A DNA stretch of 34,629 bases from Crenobacter oryzisoli (GTDB lineage: Bacteria; Pseudomonadota; Gammaproteobacteria; Burkholderiales; Chromobacteriaceae), in contig NZ_JAUEDK010000045.1 in the NCBI RefSeq assembly GCF_030385785.1, positions 1 to 34,629 on the forward strand. Reading direction: 5' to 3'. A model generated the notes under the pieces. The model had not been told where the DNA came from. It saw only the letters and a list, made by a program, of their open reading frames with translations, and did no database searches. This document shows positions 7,484 through 16,692 of the stretch, piece after piece. Position numbers and translations under genes: made by a program. Every line of letters starts with the position of its first letter. Within the stretch, counting starts at the first letter, position 1.

Positions 7484-8314
7484 TCACACGTCGATTTCGC
7501 CGGTAAACACTGTCACCGCCGGTCCGGTCATCAACACCGGCGCACCTTCGCCAGCCCATTCGATAGTCAGGTCGCCACCGAGCGCGTGCACGGTGACGGC
7601 ACCGTCGAGCAGGCCGCGACGGATACCCGCCACGACAGCTGCGCAAGCGCCAGTACCGCAGGCGAGAGTCTCGCCCGCACCCCGCTCGTATACCCGCAGT
7701 CGAATCTCGTTGCGCGCCACGATCTGCATGAAGCCGGCGTTGACCCGCTCCGGGAAGCGCGGATGTGATTCGATAGCCTTACCGACCTCTTCGACCGGCG
7801 CGGTAGCCACGTCGTCGACTACCTGCACCGCGTGCGGATTGCCCATCGACACCACGCTGATCTCGACAGTGCGGCCGGCAGCTTCCAGCGGGTAGCTGAT
7901 CGCTTCTTTATCGGCCACGAATGGAATCTGCGCAGGGGCGAAGTGCGGCACCCCCATGTCGACGGTCACCGTGCCCGACTTGTCGAGCTTGGGTACGATC
8001 ACGCCCTTGGCGGTCTCGACCCGAATCGACTGCTTATTGGTCAGCCGCTGCTCGGTGACGAATCGCACAAAGCAACGCGCGCCATTGCCGCACTGTTCGA
8101 CCTCGCCGCCATCATTGTTGAAGATGCGATAACGGAAATCGTTTTCAGGACGTTCAGGCGCGCTGACCAGTAGAAGTTGGTCGAAACCGATGCCAAAGCG
8201 CCGGTCGCCCAAGGCTTTGATCTGCTCAGGGGTTAGCTCAATAGACTGGCGCACGCCGTCGACCACGACAAAGTCGTTGCCGAGACCGTGCATTTTGCTG
8301 AACTTCAGTTTCAT
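7484..8314 (-). CDS. dapF: Diaminopimelate epimerase
   Basis: This 276-residue cytoplasmic enzyme interconverts LL- and meso-diaminopimelate for lysine and peptidoglycan synthesis. Both catalytic cysteines are present, one in QCGNGARCF (about residue 73) and one in [10 protein letters not shown] (about residue 219). The N-terminal [16 protein letters not shown] and the MGNPHAV and RGAGET motifs match the family. It is the first gene of the minus-strand trio dapF-DUF484-membrane protein and is transcribed away from the divergent tetR-type gene. A copy of the repeated word TTGGCCGAAA lies just upstream of the start, at 8332-8341. Confidence 0.97.
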   Translation of the reverse strand: MKLKFSKMHGLGNDFVVVDGVRQSIELTPEQIKALGDRRFGIGFDQLLLVSAPERPENDFRYRIFNNDGGEVEQCGNGARCFVRFVTEQRLTNKQSIRVETAKGVIVPKLDKSGTVTVDMGVPHFAPAQIPFVADKEAISYPLEAAGRTVEISVVSMGNPHAVQVVDDVATAPVEEVGKAIESHPRFPERVNAGFMQIVARNEIRLRVYERGAGETLACGTGACAAVVAGIRRGLLDGAVTVHALGGDLTIEWAGEGAPVLMTGPAVTVFTGEIDV

Positions 8315-8331
8315 GGAAATGTCTGTCGGGG

Positions 8332-8341
8332 TTGGCCGAAA
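8332..8341 (+). repeat. Intergenic copy of the TTGGCCGAAA word
   Basis: A perfect GTTGGCCGAAA lies in the non-coding space between dapF and the tetR-type gene. It is one of about 12 TTGGCCGAA copies in the window. Confidence 0.6.
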
Positions 8342-8394
8342 AATGTCCCATCATAGCGCAAATGTTGGCCCACACAATGGCGATGCTGGCCGCA

Positions 8395-8423
8395 TTGACA
8401 CCTTACTAACCAGTAAGTAGAGT
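8395..8423 (+). promoter_or_regulatory. Sigma-70 promoter of the TetR-family gene with built-in operator
   Basis: The -35 box is a perfect TTGACA (8395-8400) and the -10 box is TAGAGT (8418-8423), with the optimal 17-bp spacer. The predicted transcription start falls at about 8430-8431, on the A of the ATG start, so the message would be leaderless or nearly so. Confidence 0.75.
8402..8417. promoter_or_regulatory. Palindromic TetR-type operator CTTACT-AACC-AGTAAG
   Basis: A perfect 6-bp inverted repeat with a 4-bp centre occupies almost the whole spacer between the -35 and -10 boxes. A dimer bound here would exclude RNA polymerase. The position directly before a TetR-family gene suggests autorepression. 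Confidence 0.75.
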
Positions 8424-8430
8424 GGGCCGA

Positions 8431-9084
8431 ATGAACGACCCGCACGCCGCGCGTCAAGATACGCGCAAGATCATTCTCGACCTCGCCGAAGCGCTATGGC
8501 TGGGCCGTGGTTTCAATAGCTTCAGCTATCAGCATATCAGTCGCGAACTGGGCGTGAAGAACGCCGCCATCCATTACCATTATCCCCGCAAGACCGACCT
8601 GGGCGTCGCGCTGATCGAGCGCTACCGGCGCCGCTTTGCCCGTTTTGCCGAAGCGCAGGCTGGGCTCGATCCCCGTGAGCAACTTGAGCAGTACTTCAGC
8701 CTAACTGACGCCTACCACGACCAAGACCAGCGGATATGTCCAAGTGGTGTGCTCTCCAGCGAATATCAGACCCTGCCTGAAGAGATGCAGGAGGCCGCGC
8801 GCGCTTTCGTCGCCGAGATGCGCGCTTGGGCGGTCACGATCGTGCGTGATGGTCGCGAATGTGGCGTGATGCAGTATCCCGGCTCGCCCGAAGCGATGGG
8901 CGAGCTGGTTTTTGCCGCGCTGCAGGGAGCCCTGCAGCTGGCCCGGCTCGACACGGCCGCGCTGCCGGCGGTCAAGCAGCAAGTACGCTGCCTGCTCGGC
9001 TTTGCCGATGCCGACCCACACCACGAGGAAGTCCATGACAATACAAAAAAATCGCATGAGCCGCATCGCCGACAAGGCGAATAG
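8431..9084 (+). CDS. TetR/AcrR-family transcriptional regulator
   Basis: This 217-residue regulator has an N-terminal helix-turn-helix (about residues 10-56: RKIILDLAEALWLGRGFNSFSY, then HISRELGVKNAAIHYHYPRKTDL). The C-terminal ligand domain (about 60-200) contains CPSG and QGALQLARL features seen in TetR regulators near fatty-acid genes. I chose the ATG at 8431 over the GTG at 8422 because the promoter places transcription initiation on this A, and the GTG would lie inside the -10 box. Its 3' end overlaps the thioesterase gene by 50 bp, so they are cotranscribed. It probably represses itself and the thioesterase/dienoyl-CoA isomerase genes. The inducer may be an acyl-CoA or fatty acid, by inference. 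Confidence 0.9.
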   Translation: MNDPHAARQDTRKIILDLAEALWLGRGFNSFSYQHISRELGVKNAAIHYHYPRKTDLGVALIERYRRRFARFAEAQAGLDPREQLEQYFSLTDAYHDQDQRICPSGVLSSEYQTLPEEMQEAARAFVAEMRAWAVTIVRDGRECGVMQYPGSPEAMGELVFAALQGALQLARLDTAALPAVKQQVRCLLGFADADPHHEEVHDNTKKSHEPHRRQGE

Positions 9085-9532
9085 CCTGCCGGAGGGGCTG
9101 CGCAGCTTTGTGCTGTCCAAGATGTTTGGCCGCGTCGTACCGTTCCTGTCCACTGCCGGGGTGCGCTTCGAGAACGTTGCCCAGGAGCGACTGGTGGTAT
9201 CGATCCGCAACCAGCGCAAGGTGCAGAACCACATCAAGGGGGTGCATGCCGCTGCGATGGCACTGCTGGCCGAAACCGCTACGGGCTTCGTAGTTGGCCT
9301 GAACGTGCCGGACGATAAGTTGATGTTGCTCAAGTCGATGAAGGTCGACTATCTGAAGCGGGCGCAGGGCAATATGCGCGCAGTCGCCACGCTGACGCCG
9401 GAACAGATCTCGTCGTTCCATCGGGTCGATAAGGGCGACGTCACCGTGGCTGTCAGCGTCACCGATGACAGCGGGCAGGAGCCAATCCGCTGCGAGATGA
9501 TCTGGGCCTGGATTCCGAAGAAGCGTCCGTAA
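9035..9532 (+). CDS. DUF4442-type hotdog-fold thioesterase-like protein
   Basis: This 165-residue protein resembles DUF4442 proteins, a hotdog-fold group related to acyl-CoA thioesterases. Visible elements are PFLSTAGVRFENVAQERLVVSI, then RKVQNHIKGVHAAAMALLAETATGF. The latter corresponds to the hotdog helix region, with N and H where the family keeps its catalytic pocket. It ends WAWIPKK. The open frame extends to 8912, but the ATG at 9035 has a GAGGA site 6 nt upstream and gives the family start. It overlaps the end of the tetR-type gene by 50 bp and lies 24 bp before the dienoyl-CoA isomerase gene, which points to fatty acyl-CoA metabolism. The substrate is unknown. Confidence 0.82.
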   Translation: MTIQKNRMSRIADKANSLPEGLRSFVLSKMFGRVVPFLSTAGVRFENVAQERLVVSIRNQRKVQNHIKGVHAAAMALLAETATGFVVGLNVPDDKLMLLKSMKVDYLKRAQGNMRAVATLTPEQISSFHRVDKGDVTVAVSVTDDSGQEPIRCEMIWAWIPKKRP

Positions 9533-9556
9533 ACGCTATGACGAGGGGAAACTGAT

Positions 9557-10369
9557 ATGGAATTCACCGAACTGACGCTGACCGTTGCCGACCATGTCGC
9601 CGAGGTTACGCTGAACCGTCCCGGCAAGGCCAATGCGCTTGACGCGTCGTTGTGGACCGAGTTGAAGGCCGCGCTGGAATGGTGCGACCGCAGCGCCGAA
9701 GTCCGCGTGGTGGTGCTGGCCGGCGCTGGCAAGCATTTCTGTTCCGGTATCGATATTTCGCTGTTGGCCGGTCTGGAAGGGCAGCTCGACAAGCACTGCG
9801 AAGGGCGCAAGCGCGAGCGGCTGCGCGAACTGATCCTGGAACTGCAGAGCACCGTCAACAGCCTGGAGAAGTGCCGCAAGCCGGTGATCGCCGCAATTCA
9901 CGGCGCCTGTGTCGGTGGCGGACTCGATGTCGCGCTCGCGGCCGATTTTCGCTACGCGAGCCGCGATGCGCAGTTCAGCGTTCGCGAGGTGGCGATGGGT
10001 ATGGTCGCCGACGTCGGCTCGCTGCAGCGTTTGCCGGGCGTGGTCGGGCAGGGCATCGCACGCGAGCTCGCCTACACCGCGCGCGATGTCGACGCCGGTG
10101 AGGCGTTGTGCATCGGCCTCGTCAACCGGGTGCTGGACGACATCGGAGCCTGCCGCGACGCTGCGCTATCCGCCGCCCGCCAGATCGCCGCGCAGTCGCC
10201 GCTGGCAGTACGCGGCAGCAAGCAGATCCTTAACTACAGCCGCGATCACAGTGTCGCGGATGGTCTGGATTATGTGGCGACGTGGAACGCCGCGATGCTC
10301 CTATCCGAGGACATCCAGGAGGCGATCGGCGCCCAGGTGATGGGCAGGCCTGCCAGCTTCCGAGACTAG
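9557..10369 (+). CDS. Crotonase-family delta(3,5)-delta(2,4)-dienoyl-CoA isomerase
   Basis: This 270-residue crotonase-fold protein has the oxyanion-hole segment GKHFCSGIDISLL (about residues 57-69) and the second loop HGACVGGGLDVALAADFRYAS. The sequence FSVREVAMGMVADVGSLQRLP closely follows the ECH1 dienoyl-CoA isomerase pattern. It retains the three acidic residues of that subfamily: D of GGGLD, E of VRE and D of ADVG. Such enzymes shift the double bonds of 3,5-dienoyl-CoA made during beta-oxidation of unsaturated fatty acids with odd-numbered double bonds. It has a GAGGGGAAA ribosome-binding site and forms one unit with the tetR-type and thioesterase genes. A general enoyl-CoA hydratase is less likely because of the ADVG acid. 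Confidence 0.9.
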   Translation: MEFTELTLTVADHVAEVTLNRPGKANALDASLWTELKAALEWCDRSAEVRVVVLAGAGKHFCSGIDISLLAGLEGQLDKHCEGRKRERLRELILELQSTVNSLEKCRKPVIAAIHGACVGGGLDVALAADFRYASRDAQFSVREVAMGMVADVGSLQRLPGVVGQGIARELAYTARDVDAGEALCIGLVNRVLDDIGACRDAALSAARQIAAQSPLAVRGSKQILNYSRDHSVADGLDYVATWNAAMLLSEDIQEAIGAQVMGRPASFRD

Positions 10370-10461
10370 GTACGGGGAAAGTAGGGCACCAGCTTCATGG
10401 TACTGACACAGAGATGACCTACACTGAGCAGGCGTAATCCTAATTTCCTCTCTTCGTTTCT

Positions 10462-10486
10462 GCCCCGCCCCTGTGCGGGGCTTTTT
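10462..10486 (+). terminator. Rho-independent terminator after the dienoyl-CoA isomerase gene
   Basis: A 7-bp stem, GCCCCGC / GCGGGGC with a 6-nt loop, is followed by five T residues. It ends the tetR-thioesterase-isomerase unit. Confidence 0.88.
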
Positions 10487-10734
10487 GTTGCTTATCAGAA
10501 AGGCAGGTGATGGCGCGGACAGAGCGATTTCACGCGGACCATGTCGGCCGAACCGGCTTGGCCGGCCAAATTGAAGCGCCGGAGCGCCCAGCTATTCGTC
10601 CATCGCATCTGCGGGGTCGAGTGCGCATGCTGGCGTCGTGAACCTACCAATGATATGGTCGATGTCGACAATCGCCAGCCCATTTCCGTCAACAAGTCGG
10701 GAAGGCTGGCGCCACACTGACATTCCTTTCTGCC
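10487..10734. other. Intergenic region before benE
   Basis: No convincing gene is visible. A 66-codon minus-strand frame (10495-10695) has no ribosome-binding site and no recognisable domain. A TCGGCCGAAC relative of the repeated word lies at 10545-10553. The benE promoter should lie here, but I could not assign one. Confidence 0.4.
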
Positions 10735-11910
10735 ATGCGTTTACTCAAAGACCTGTCCGCCTCGGCGATCATCGCCGGTTTTGTTACCGTGCTGGTCGGT
10801 TTTACCAGCTCCGCCGTCATCGTCTTCCAGGCCGCCAACGCAGTTGGCGCCACCCAGGCTCAGATCGCCTCATGGATGTGGGCTTTGGGCCTCGGTATGG
10901 GGCTAACCTGCATCGGCCTGTCGCTGCGCTACCGGATTCCGGTGGTGACGGCTTGGTCGACGCCCGGCGCAGCGATGCTGATTACCAGCGCCGCCGGCGT
11001 CCCGATGGATCAGGCGATCGGCGCCTTCCTGGTGTCGGCGTTATTGATCACGCTGGCCGGCTTTACCGGTTGGTTTGAACGCGCAATCAAGCGCATTCCT
11101 GTATCACTGGCCTCGGGCATGCTGGCCGGCGTGCTGCTGCACTTCGGCTTGAACGTGTTCGTGGCGATGCAATCTCAATTCACTCTGGTGCTGGCAATGT
11201 TTGCCGCCTACTTGTTGGCACGGCGCCTAGTGCCGCGCTATGCAATCGTCGCCGCCTTGCTGGTGGGGTGCATCATCGCGATGCTGAACGGGCAGTTGCA
11301 CCTGCAGGGCCTGCGTTTCGCGCTGGCCGAACCCGTGTTCACGATGCCGAGCTTTACCTCCAGTGCCCTGATCGGTGTGGCTCTGCCTCTGTTTATCGTG
11401 ACGATGGCCTCGCAGAACGTGCCAGGGGTGGCGGTGATTCGTGCCTCGGGCTACCACGCACCGATCTCGCCGGTGGTGGGCTGGACCGGCGTCGCCACCT
11501 TGTTGCTGGCCCCCTTCGGTGCTTACGCGCTCAATCTTGCGGCGATCACCGCGGCGATCTGCATGGGGCGCGAGGCACACGAGGACGCCGATCGTCGCTA
11601 CGTGGCCGCAGTGGCGGCCGGGGTGTTCTATCTATTGATAGGCCTGTTCGGTGCGACGGTGAGTGCGCTGTTCGCAGCGTTCCCGAAGGAGCTGATCCTG
11701 GCGATCGCTGGCCTGGCTTTATTGGGCACGGTCGGAAACGGCCTTGCCATCGCCTTGCGCGACGAACAGGACCGAGAGCCGGCGCTGATCACCTTCCTGG
11801 TGACCGCATCTGGCATGAGTCTGTTCGGCGTTGGTTCGGCGTTCTGGGGGCTGGTAGCCGGTGTGTTGGCACTGCTGGTAGCACAGTTGAAGCGCCCAAA
11901 ACTGCAGTGA
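10735..11910 (+). CDS. benE: BenE-family benzoate/H+ symporter-like transporter
   Basis: This 391-residue inner-membrane protein has about 12 hydrophobic segments and is recognisable as the BenE family, which imports benzoate with protons. Family landmarks are the N-terminal AGFVTVLVGFTSSAVIVFQAA, the TAWSTPGAAML motif, and the segment LFIVTMASQNVPGVAVIRASGY, equivalent to the conserved ASQNLPG. It has no benzoate-degradation genes beside it, so the physiological substrate is open. E. coli YdcO is also an orphan member. The ATG at 10735 begins at the family N-terminus, but no strong ribosome-binding site is seen. Confidence 0.92.
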   Translation: MRLLKDLSASAIIAGFVTVLVGFTSSAVIVFQAANAVGATQAQIASWMWALGLGMGLTCIGLSLRYRIPVVTAWSTPGAAMLITSAAGVPMDQAIGAFLVSALLITLAGFTGWFERAIKRIPVSLASGMLAGVLLHFGLNVFVAMQSQFTLVLAMFAAYLLARRLVPRYAIVAALLVGCIIAMLNGQLHLQGLRFALAEPVFTMPSFTSSALIGVALPLFIVTMASQNVPGVAVIRASGYHAPISPVVGWTGVATLLLAPFGAYALNLAAITAAICMGREAHEDADRRYVAAVAAGVFYLLIGLFGATVSALFAAFPKELILAIAGLALLGTVGNGLAIALRDEQDREPALITFLVTASGMSLFGVGSAFWGLVAGVLALLVAQLKRPKLQ

Positions 11911-11978
11911 GCCCGAGACATTCAGCCGCCCTCCCTGTCTGCCATAATTATTACTGTGTTTGATAAGGAGGGTGGGCC

Positions 11979-12284
11979 ATGAATGCCGCAAAGCAGATCC
12001 GCAAGCTGATCCAGGAAGGAGAGAGCCCCGAGCAAGTGCAGGTGCTGAAGGATTTGGCGGCAGCGCTGGAGTTGAGTCGCCCCTTCGACCTAGCCAGTCT
12101 ATATGAGATCGATCAGCGTTATTTCGACCTTGCGATTGACCTGCTGCAGGACTGGCGCCTCGATCACCACATTGCCTCACGCAGTAAGCTGCTAGAGCAA
12201 CTCCTGGTCGAAATCCCCCCTGATTTGAAGGTCGAATTGCCTGCCACGCCCCAGAAGACCCCGGAAGACGAATCAAAAAGCTAA
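11979..12284 (+). CDS. Small conserved-looking protein of unknown function (101 aa)
   Basis: I do not recognise a family. The protein is soluble, mostly helical and acidic. It starts NAAKQIRKLIQEGESPEQ and continues with helices such as LKDLAAALELS and YFDLAIDLLQDW. The proline- and lysine-rich tail looks disordered. It is very probably translated, because a strong AAGGAGGGT ribosome-binding site lies about 7 nt before the ATG and base composition matches neighbouring genes. A possible -10 box (CATAAT, 11943-11948) lies upstream. It follows benE by 68 bp on the same strand and is followed by a hairpin. Confidence 0.7.
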   Translation: MNAAKQIRKLIQEGESPEQVQVLKDLAAALELSRPFDLASLYEIDQRYFDLAIDLLQDWRLDHHIASRSKLLEQLLVEIPPDLKVELPATPQKTPEDESKS

Positions 12285-12305
12285 GGCTGGCCCATTTGGC
12301 CAGCC
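12285..12305. terminator. Hairpin between convergent small genes
   Basis: The stem GGCTGGCC / GGCCAGCC has a 5-nt loop. On the minus strand it is followed by a T-rich run (CTTTTTG), so it may terminate the minus-strand transcript from 12602. On the plus strand there is no T tract. Confidence 0.55.
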
Positions 12306-12383
12306 CCGAATTTGGCGACTCTATCAGAGTCCTACCGCGCTCTCCTTGACCGAGGACGGTCAGGAGGGCCGGGGGAATGCCTT

Positions 12384-12602
12384 TCAATGGCTGAGTACCA
12401 TTGGTTTACGGTGATGCCGCGAAGGTCGATTGTGATGTTTGGCGGGCGGCATGCTCTGCATCGGCATTGGCGAGGCGGTACCGCTCTCGGTGACCAAGTT
12501 GGCGCTACCATTCACGCGATTGGCGTAGGCCGGCGCCTCATAGGTCTGGGCCAGCGCGGGCAGACTCAGCGTCAGCAGTGACAAAAGAACCATCTGTTTC
12601 AT
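12384..12602 (-). CDS. Small secreted protein with Met/His-containing tail (72 aa)
   Basis: No family was recognised. The N-terminus KQMVLLSLLTLSLPALA is a clear Sec signal peptide, predicted to be cut before QTYEAPAYANRV. The mature part is about 54 residues. Its C-terminal half is rich in methionine, proline and histidine (PMPMQSMPPAKHHNRPSRHH), a composition often seen in copper-binding tails. A GGAAAT purine stretch lies upstream of the ATG. It is the last minus-strand gene in a stretch that also holds copC, copD and a His-rich secreted peptide, so a role in periplasmic metal binding is plausible but not shown. Confidence 0.65.
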   Translation of the reverse strand: MKQMVLLSLLTLSLPALAQTYEAPAYANRVNGSANLVTESGTASPMPMQSMPPAKHHNRPSRHHRKPMVLSH

Positions 12603-12769
12603 TGCATATTTCCATTATTGAATAGTGACTGGACAAGCTATTCAGAGCCGCGGACAAAAATCCAGTGCAACGTCCACTGCAAGGCGCGACGATGCAGGCA
12701 GGACAAGTAGTACAATAGGCTGGCCAACACTGCTGCAGGGTTTTTGCTAGCGGCGCCAAGCACTCGCCG

Positions 12770-13384
12770 TCAAAGCAGTTGGTGGTGCTGTAATGCCTGA
12801 GCCAGAGCTTTGGTCGAGACAAAATGATGGCCCAGGAAGCCAGCGTTGATCGCGCCCGCTACGTTGGCCGAAAGATCATCGACGAACAACACCTCGGCCG
12901 GTGCCACTCCAAGCTTTCTCGCACAGCGCAAAAAAGCCTGCGACGCAGGCTTGGCAGCCCCGAGTTCGGCCGATGAGTACACCGCTTGACCGAATATCTC
13001 GAAGACCGCTGGGCACAGGTGGCAGATATGCTCGGCGACAAGCCGACAGTTATTGGTCAGCACTGCCACGCGCCGGTGTTCCGCCAACCGTTTGGCCAGA
13101 GCCAACACCTCATGTTGCGGTGTCATCGCCGCTTTGCGGGCCGTCAACCACGTTTCCAGTGTGACTCGGCAACCGAGCCGCTCGCCCATCTCACTCAGAT
13201 ATTCTGTCTCGCTCAACAGGCCTGCATCGGCCCGAGCCTCCAGGCCGGACTCCCAGATCGCCTTGTACACCGCTTCCGGATCGCACCCGCTTGCCAGCGC
13301 CATGCAGGCAATCCGGGCAGAACGATCGTAATGGCACAGCACGTCATCGAGATCGAACAGGACGAGGGTGGGCGAGGTTGGCAT
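12770..13384 (-). CDS. HAD-superfamily hydrolase (204 aa)
   Basis: This is a haloacid-dehalogenase-type phosphatase with the four motifs in order. Motif I is LVLFDLDDVL (nucleophile D and D+2, residues about 9-13), with Asp in the position usually held by Gly. Motif II is the Thr in VLTNN (about 110), and motif III is the Lys in AAKP (about 146). Motif IV is EVLFVDDLSANVAGA (about 165). The helical cap lies between motifs I and II, so it is subfamily I. The substrate is unknown, and small sugar phosphates or nucleotides are typical. The motif IV coding region contains the complement of TTGGCCGAAA (12864-12873). Confidence 0.88.
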   Translation of the reverse strand: MPTSPTLVLFDLDDVLCHYDRSARIACMALASGCDPEAVYKAIWESGLEARADAGLLSETEYLSEMGERLGCRVTLETWLTARKAAMTPQHEVLALAKRLAEHRRVAVLTNNCRLVAEHICHLCPAVFEIFGQAVYSSAELGAAKPASQAFLRCARKLGVAPAEVLFVDDLSANVAGAINAGFLGHHFVSTKALAQALQHHQLL

Positions 13385-13557
13385 GGTGGATATCCGACGA
13401 GTCGAAGCGTCTCATTCTGTCAGACAGAGGTGCCGGTACACCGCGTTTTCAGCTGGATGCGGGTGGTAACGATCCGCGCCAGCACCACTCCATAACGGCC
13501 TCGGTTTGTCAGACATCAGCGATGCTGCCTAGCAGGGTAGGGTCGATGATATAGGCA

Positions 13558-13758
13558 TTAATAGTGATGCGGCGACCGACGATGATAGGAGTGATAGTGT
13601 GGCGGACGATGTGCTGAATGATGGTGCCAGTGCGTCGGGTGCGGCTTATGGTAGTGATGATGGTGTGGCGGTGGAGTGTACTTGGGTGGTGCGGCATTGG
13701 CGGCTCCGGTGAACAGAGTGCCACCTGCCAATACCATAGCAATCACAAATTTCTTCAT
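13558..13758 (-). CDS. His-rich small secreted protein (66 aa)
   Basis: A signal peptide (KKFVIAMVLAGGTLFTGAANA) precedes a mature peptide of about 44 residues with roughly 16 histidines, plus many Pro and Tyr (PPPHHHHYHKPHPTHWHHH). This composition suggests binding of Cu, Ni or Zn in the periplasm. I chose the second ATG (13758) because AAGGA lies 8 nt before it, while the first ATG (13767) overlaps that site. It lies 122 bp downstream of copD on the same strand, which favours a copper link. The assignment rests on composition and context only, and the family is unknown. Confidence 0.7.
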   Translation of the reverse strand: MKKFVIAMVLAGGTLFTGAANAAPPKYTPPPHHHHYHKPHPTHWHHHSAHRPPHYHSYHRRSPHHY

Positions 13759-13880
13759 TATTCTCATCCTTGTTGTGAAATCGGATGAGGCAAGCTTAAG
13801 TTCGGATGGGCTTTACAGTTGTTATGAAGCGTTAAGAAATGTAAGCGCCGCCGAAACCGGCGGCGCCAGACGAAGTGCAA

Positions 13881-14726
13881 TCAGCCCGGCGGGCTTGTCG
13901 CCGACAGCAGTGCTGCCAGCCCGAACAGCAGTACGAACACCACTGCCTCAGGGTAGAGGAGACTGAGAAAGCGTGGACGAGCCTTTGTCTTGCCACTCAG
14001 CAGTTGCGGCAGTACCCCCAGTCGGTTGATCGTACCCAAGGTCAGCGCCACTACCACCAACACAGTCTTGGCGATCAGCAGCAGGCCATAAGGCTCACTC
14101 CACGGTGCTTGGGTGCCATGCAGCATCCGCCAGGCGTTCAACACGCCGCTGGCGAGCACCAGCACCATTGCCCATGCAGCGAGAACCGACAGTTGGCGGG
14201 CCTCGCCATGGCTGAATGCGTCACTGCTCCGATGGTGACGCAGCAGGAAGACAAACACGCTACCGGCCCACGCGCCGGTAGCGAGCAAGTGCCCGATATG
14301 CACCAGTGCGGCAAGGCTAACGAAGCCGGCATCGGCGACATGGCCTGTGGCGGCATGGCTGTAAACGAAGACGAGCAGTGCCAGTGGCCATAGTCGGCGC
14401 ATGGTCGCGGGGCCCGAGCTGGCCAGGCCCAGCATCGCCAGCCAGCCGGCGGCGCCGATGCCCCACATCATACCGAAGTGGGTTTGGCTAATGACCATGC
14501 CGACCGCAGGTAAGGCACCCGCCAACGATTGGCCGCTCATCGCCGAGACCCGGCCGAGCAGGTAGATTAGATAGTCCGCTCCAAGCAGCCCCAGCCAGGG
14601 CCAAAGACGGAACCGTGGCGCATCACTAGCCGCCGGCCGCAGCAGGCTAAAGCCGATCAGCAATGCCACCAAAAGATCGAGCAGCCAAGTACTGGCCGCC
14701 GACACCACCAGCGTCAATCCTTCCAC
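13881..14726 (-). CDS. copD: Copper resistance protein CopD (inner-membrane)
   Basis: This 281-residue membrane protein has about eight membrane segments and matches CopD/PcoD, thought to move copper across the inner membrane together with periplasmic CopC. Histidines lie at membrane borders (HFGMMWGIGAAGW, YSHAATGHVAD, LVHIGHLLATGAWAG), and the LVHIGHLLATGAWAG segment is typical of the family. It starts with GTG and overlaps the copC stop by one base (TAGTG), so translation is coupled. A His-rich secreted peptide gene follows. Confidence 0.9.
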   Translation of the reverse strand: MEGLTLVVSAASTWLLDLLVALLIGFSLLRPAASDAPRFRLWPWLGLLGADYLIYLLGRVSAMSGQSLAGALPAVGMVISQTHFGMMWGIGAAGWLAMLGLASSGPATMRRLWPLALLVFVYSHAATGHVADAGFVSLAALVHIGHLLATGAWAGSVFVFLLRHHRSSDAFSHGEARQLSVLAAWAMVLVLASGVLNAWRMLHGTQAPWSEPYGLLLIAKTVLVVVALTLGTINRLGVLPQLLSGKTKARPRFLSLLYPEAVVFVLLFGLAALLSATSPPG

Positions 14727-15085
14727 TATTTGACCGTGAAGCGATAGTGGCCACTAGTGCGGTGTCCATCTTCCGCCACTGCAACCCATTCGACGCGATA
14801 TTGGCCGCCAGCCAGCGCCGGCAGGGGTAACGCCATCACCTTGGGATTGGCTTTGTCGACCGCCGATTTGTCAGTAACCAGCTTGTTCTTGGCATCAAAG
14901 AGCTTGATCGAGCTGAGCGCCGGCTCCAGGCTCTCACTGAAGGCGATCCGAATCTCCTTCGGCGCGGCGACGCTGACGTCGGCCTGCGGACTGAGCTGCT
15001 TCGGGTGGGCATGGGCGAGGGCGAGCGGTGCGGCGCAGGTCAGCAGCAGCACGGTGCTCAGGATCATTTTGCGAAGCGGTTTCAT
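14726..15085 (-). CDS. copC: Periplasmic copper-binding protein CopC
   Basis: This 119-residue secreted protein has a signal peptide ending LALA and a mature N-terminus HAHPKQLSP. The first mature residue is therefore His1, the ligand of the CopC Cu(II) site. The other two ligands of that site fit D and H in AEDGHRTSG near the C-terminus. The Met-rich Cu(I) loop of classical CopC/PcoC is missing, so it should be a Cu(II)-only type. The open frame extends upstream, but the ATG at 15085 has an AGGA site 8 nt away and gives the correct signal peptide. It is translationally linked to copD. Confidence 0.92.
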   Translation of the reverse strand: MKPLRKMILSTVLLLTCAAPLALAHAHPKQLSPQADVSVAAPKEIRIAFSESLEPALSSIKLFDAKNKLVTDKSAVDKANPKVMALPLPALAGGQYRVEWVAVAEDGHRTSGHYRFTVK

Positions 15086-15149
15086 CGCGTTTTTCCTGTT
15101 AACGGGAATGATTCTTGATTTAAACGCGAATGGTAGCGCTTCGGATGAC

Positions 15150-15159
15150 CTTCGGCCAA
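15150..15159 (-). repeat. Intergenic copy of TTGGCCGAAG
   Basis: This reads TTGGCCGAAG on the minus strand, in the leader region of copC. It belongs to the dispersed TTGGCCGAA family. Confidence 0.55.
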
Positions 15160-15372
15160 GGCCTGCGCTGTTTTGTCGCACCCAGCCGAACCTTGTTGGA
15201 TAAGCCTGCGAGGGAGGCGTCTGCACTTCGAACCTGCTCACGATCTGCTGCACTCGGGTGATCCGGTGTTGAAATGACGCTCAACACACAGATCTACTCG
15301 ATAAATACATTCCGCTTTTTCCCGCCATTTCGCCTTGGCTGACTCTTCGTGCGAGAGATCGTGAACAGGTTC

Positions 15373-16684
<1,312 letters not shown>

Positions 16685-16692
<8 letters not shown>

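Noticed and set aside
10495-10695. 66-codon minus-strand frame upstream of benE
   Set aside because: No ribosome-binding site, no domain, and basic shadow-like composition.
12538-12822. 94-codon minus-strand frame between the small secreted gene and the HAD gene
   Set aside because: It overlaps both genes in other frames and shows Cys-rich shadow composition and no motif.
13509-13742. 77-codon minus-strand frame overlapping the His-rich gene
   Set aside because: It is the shadow of the His-rich gene in another frame. The signal peptide, ribosome-binding site and composition support the 13558-13758 frame.
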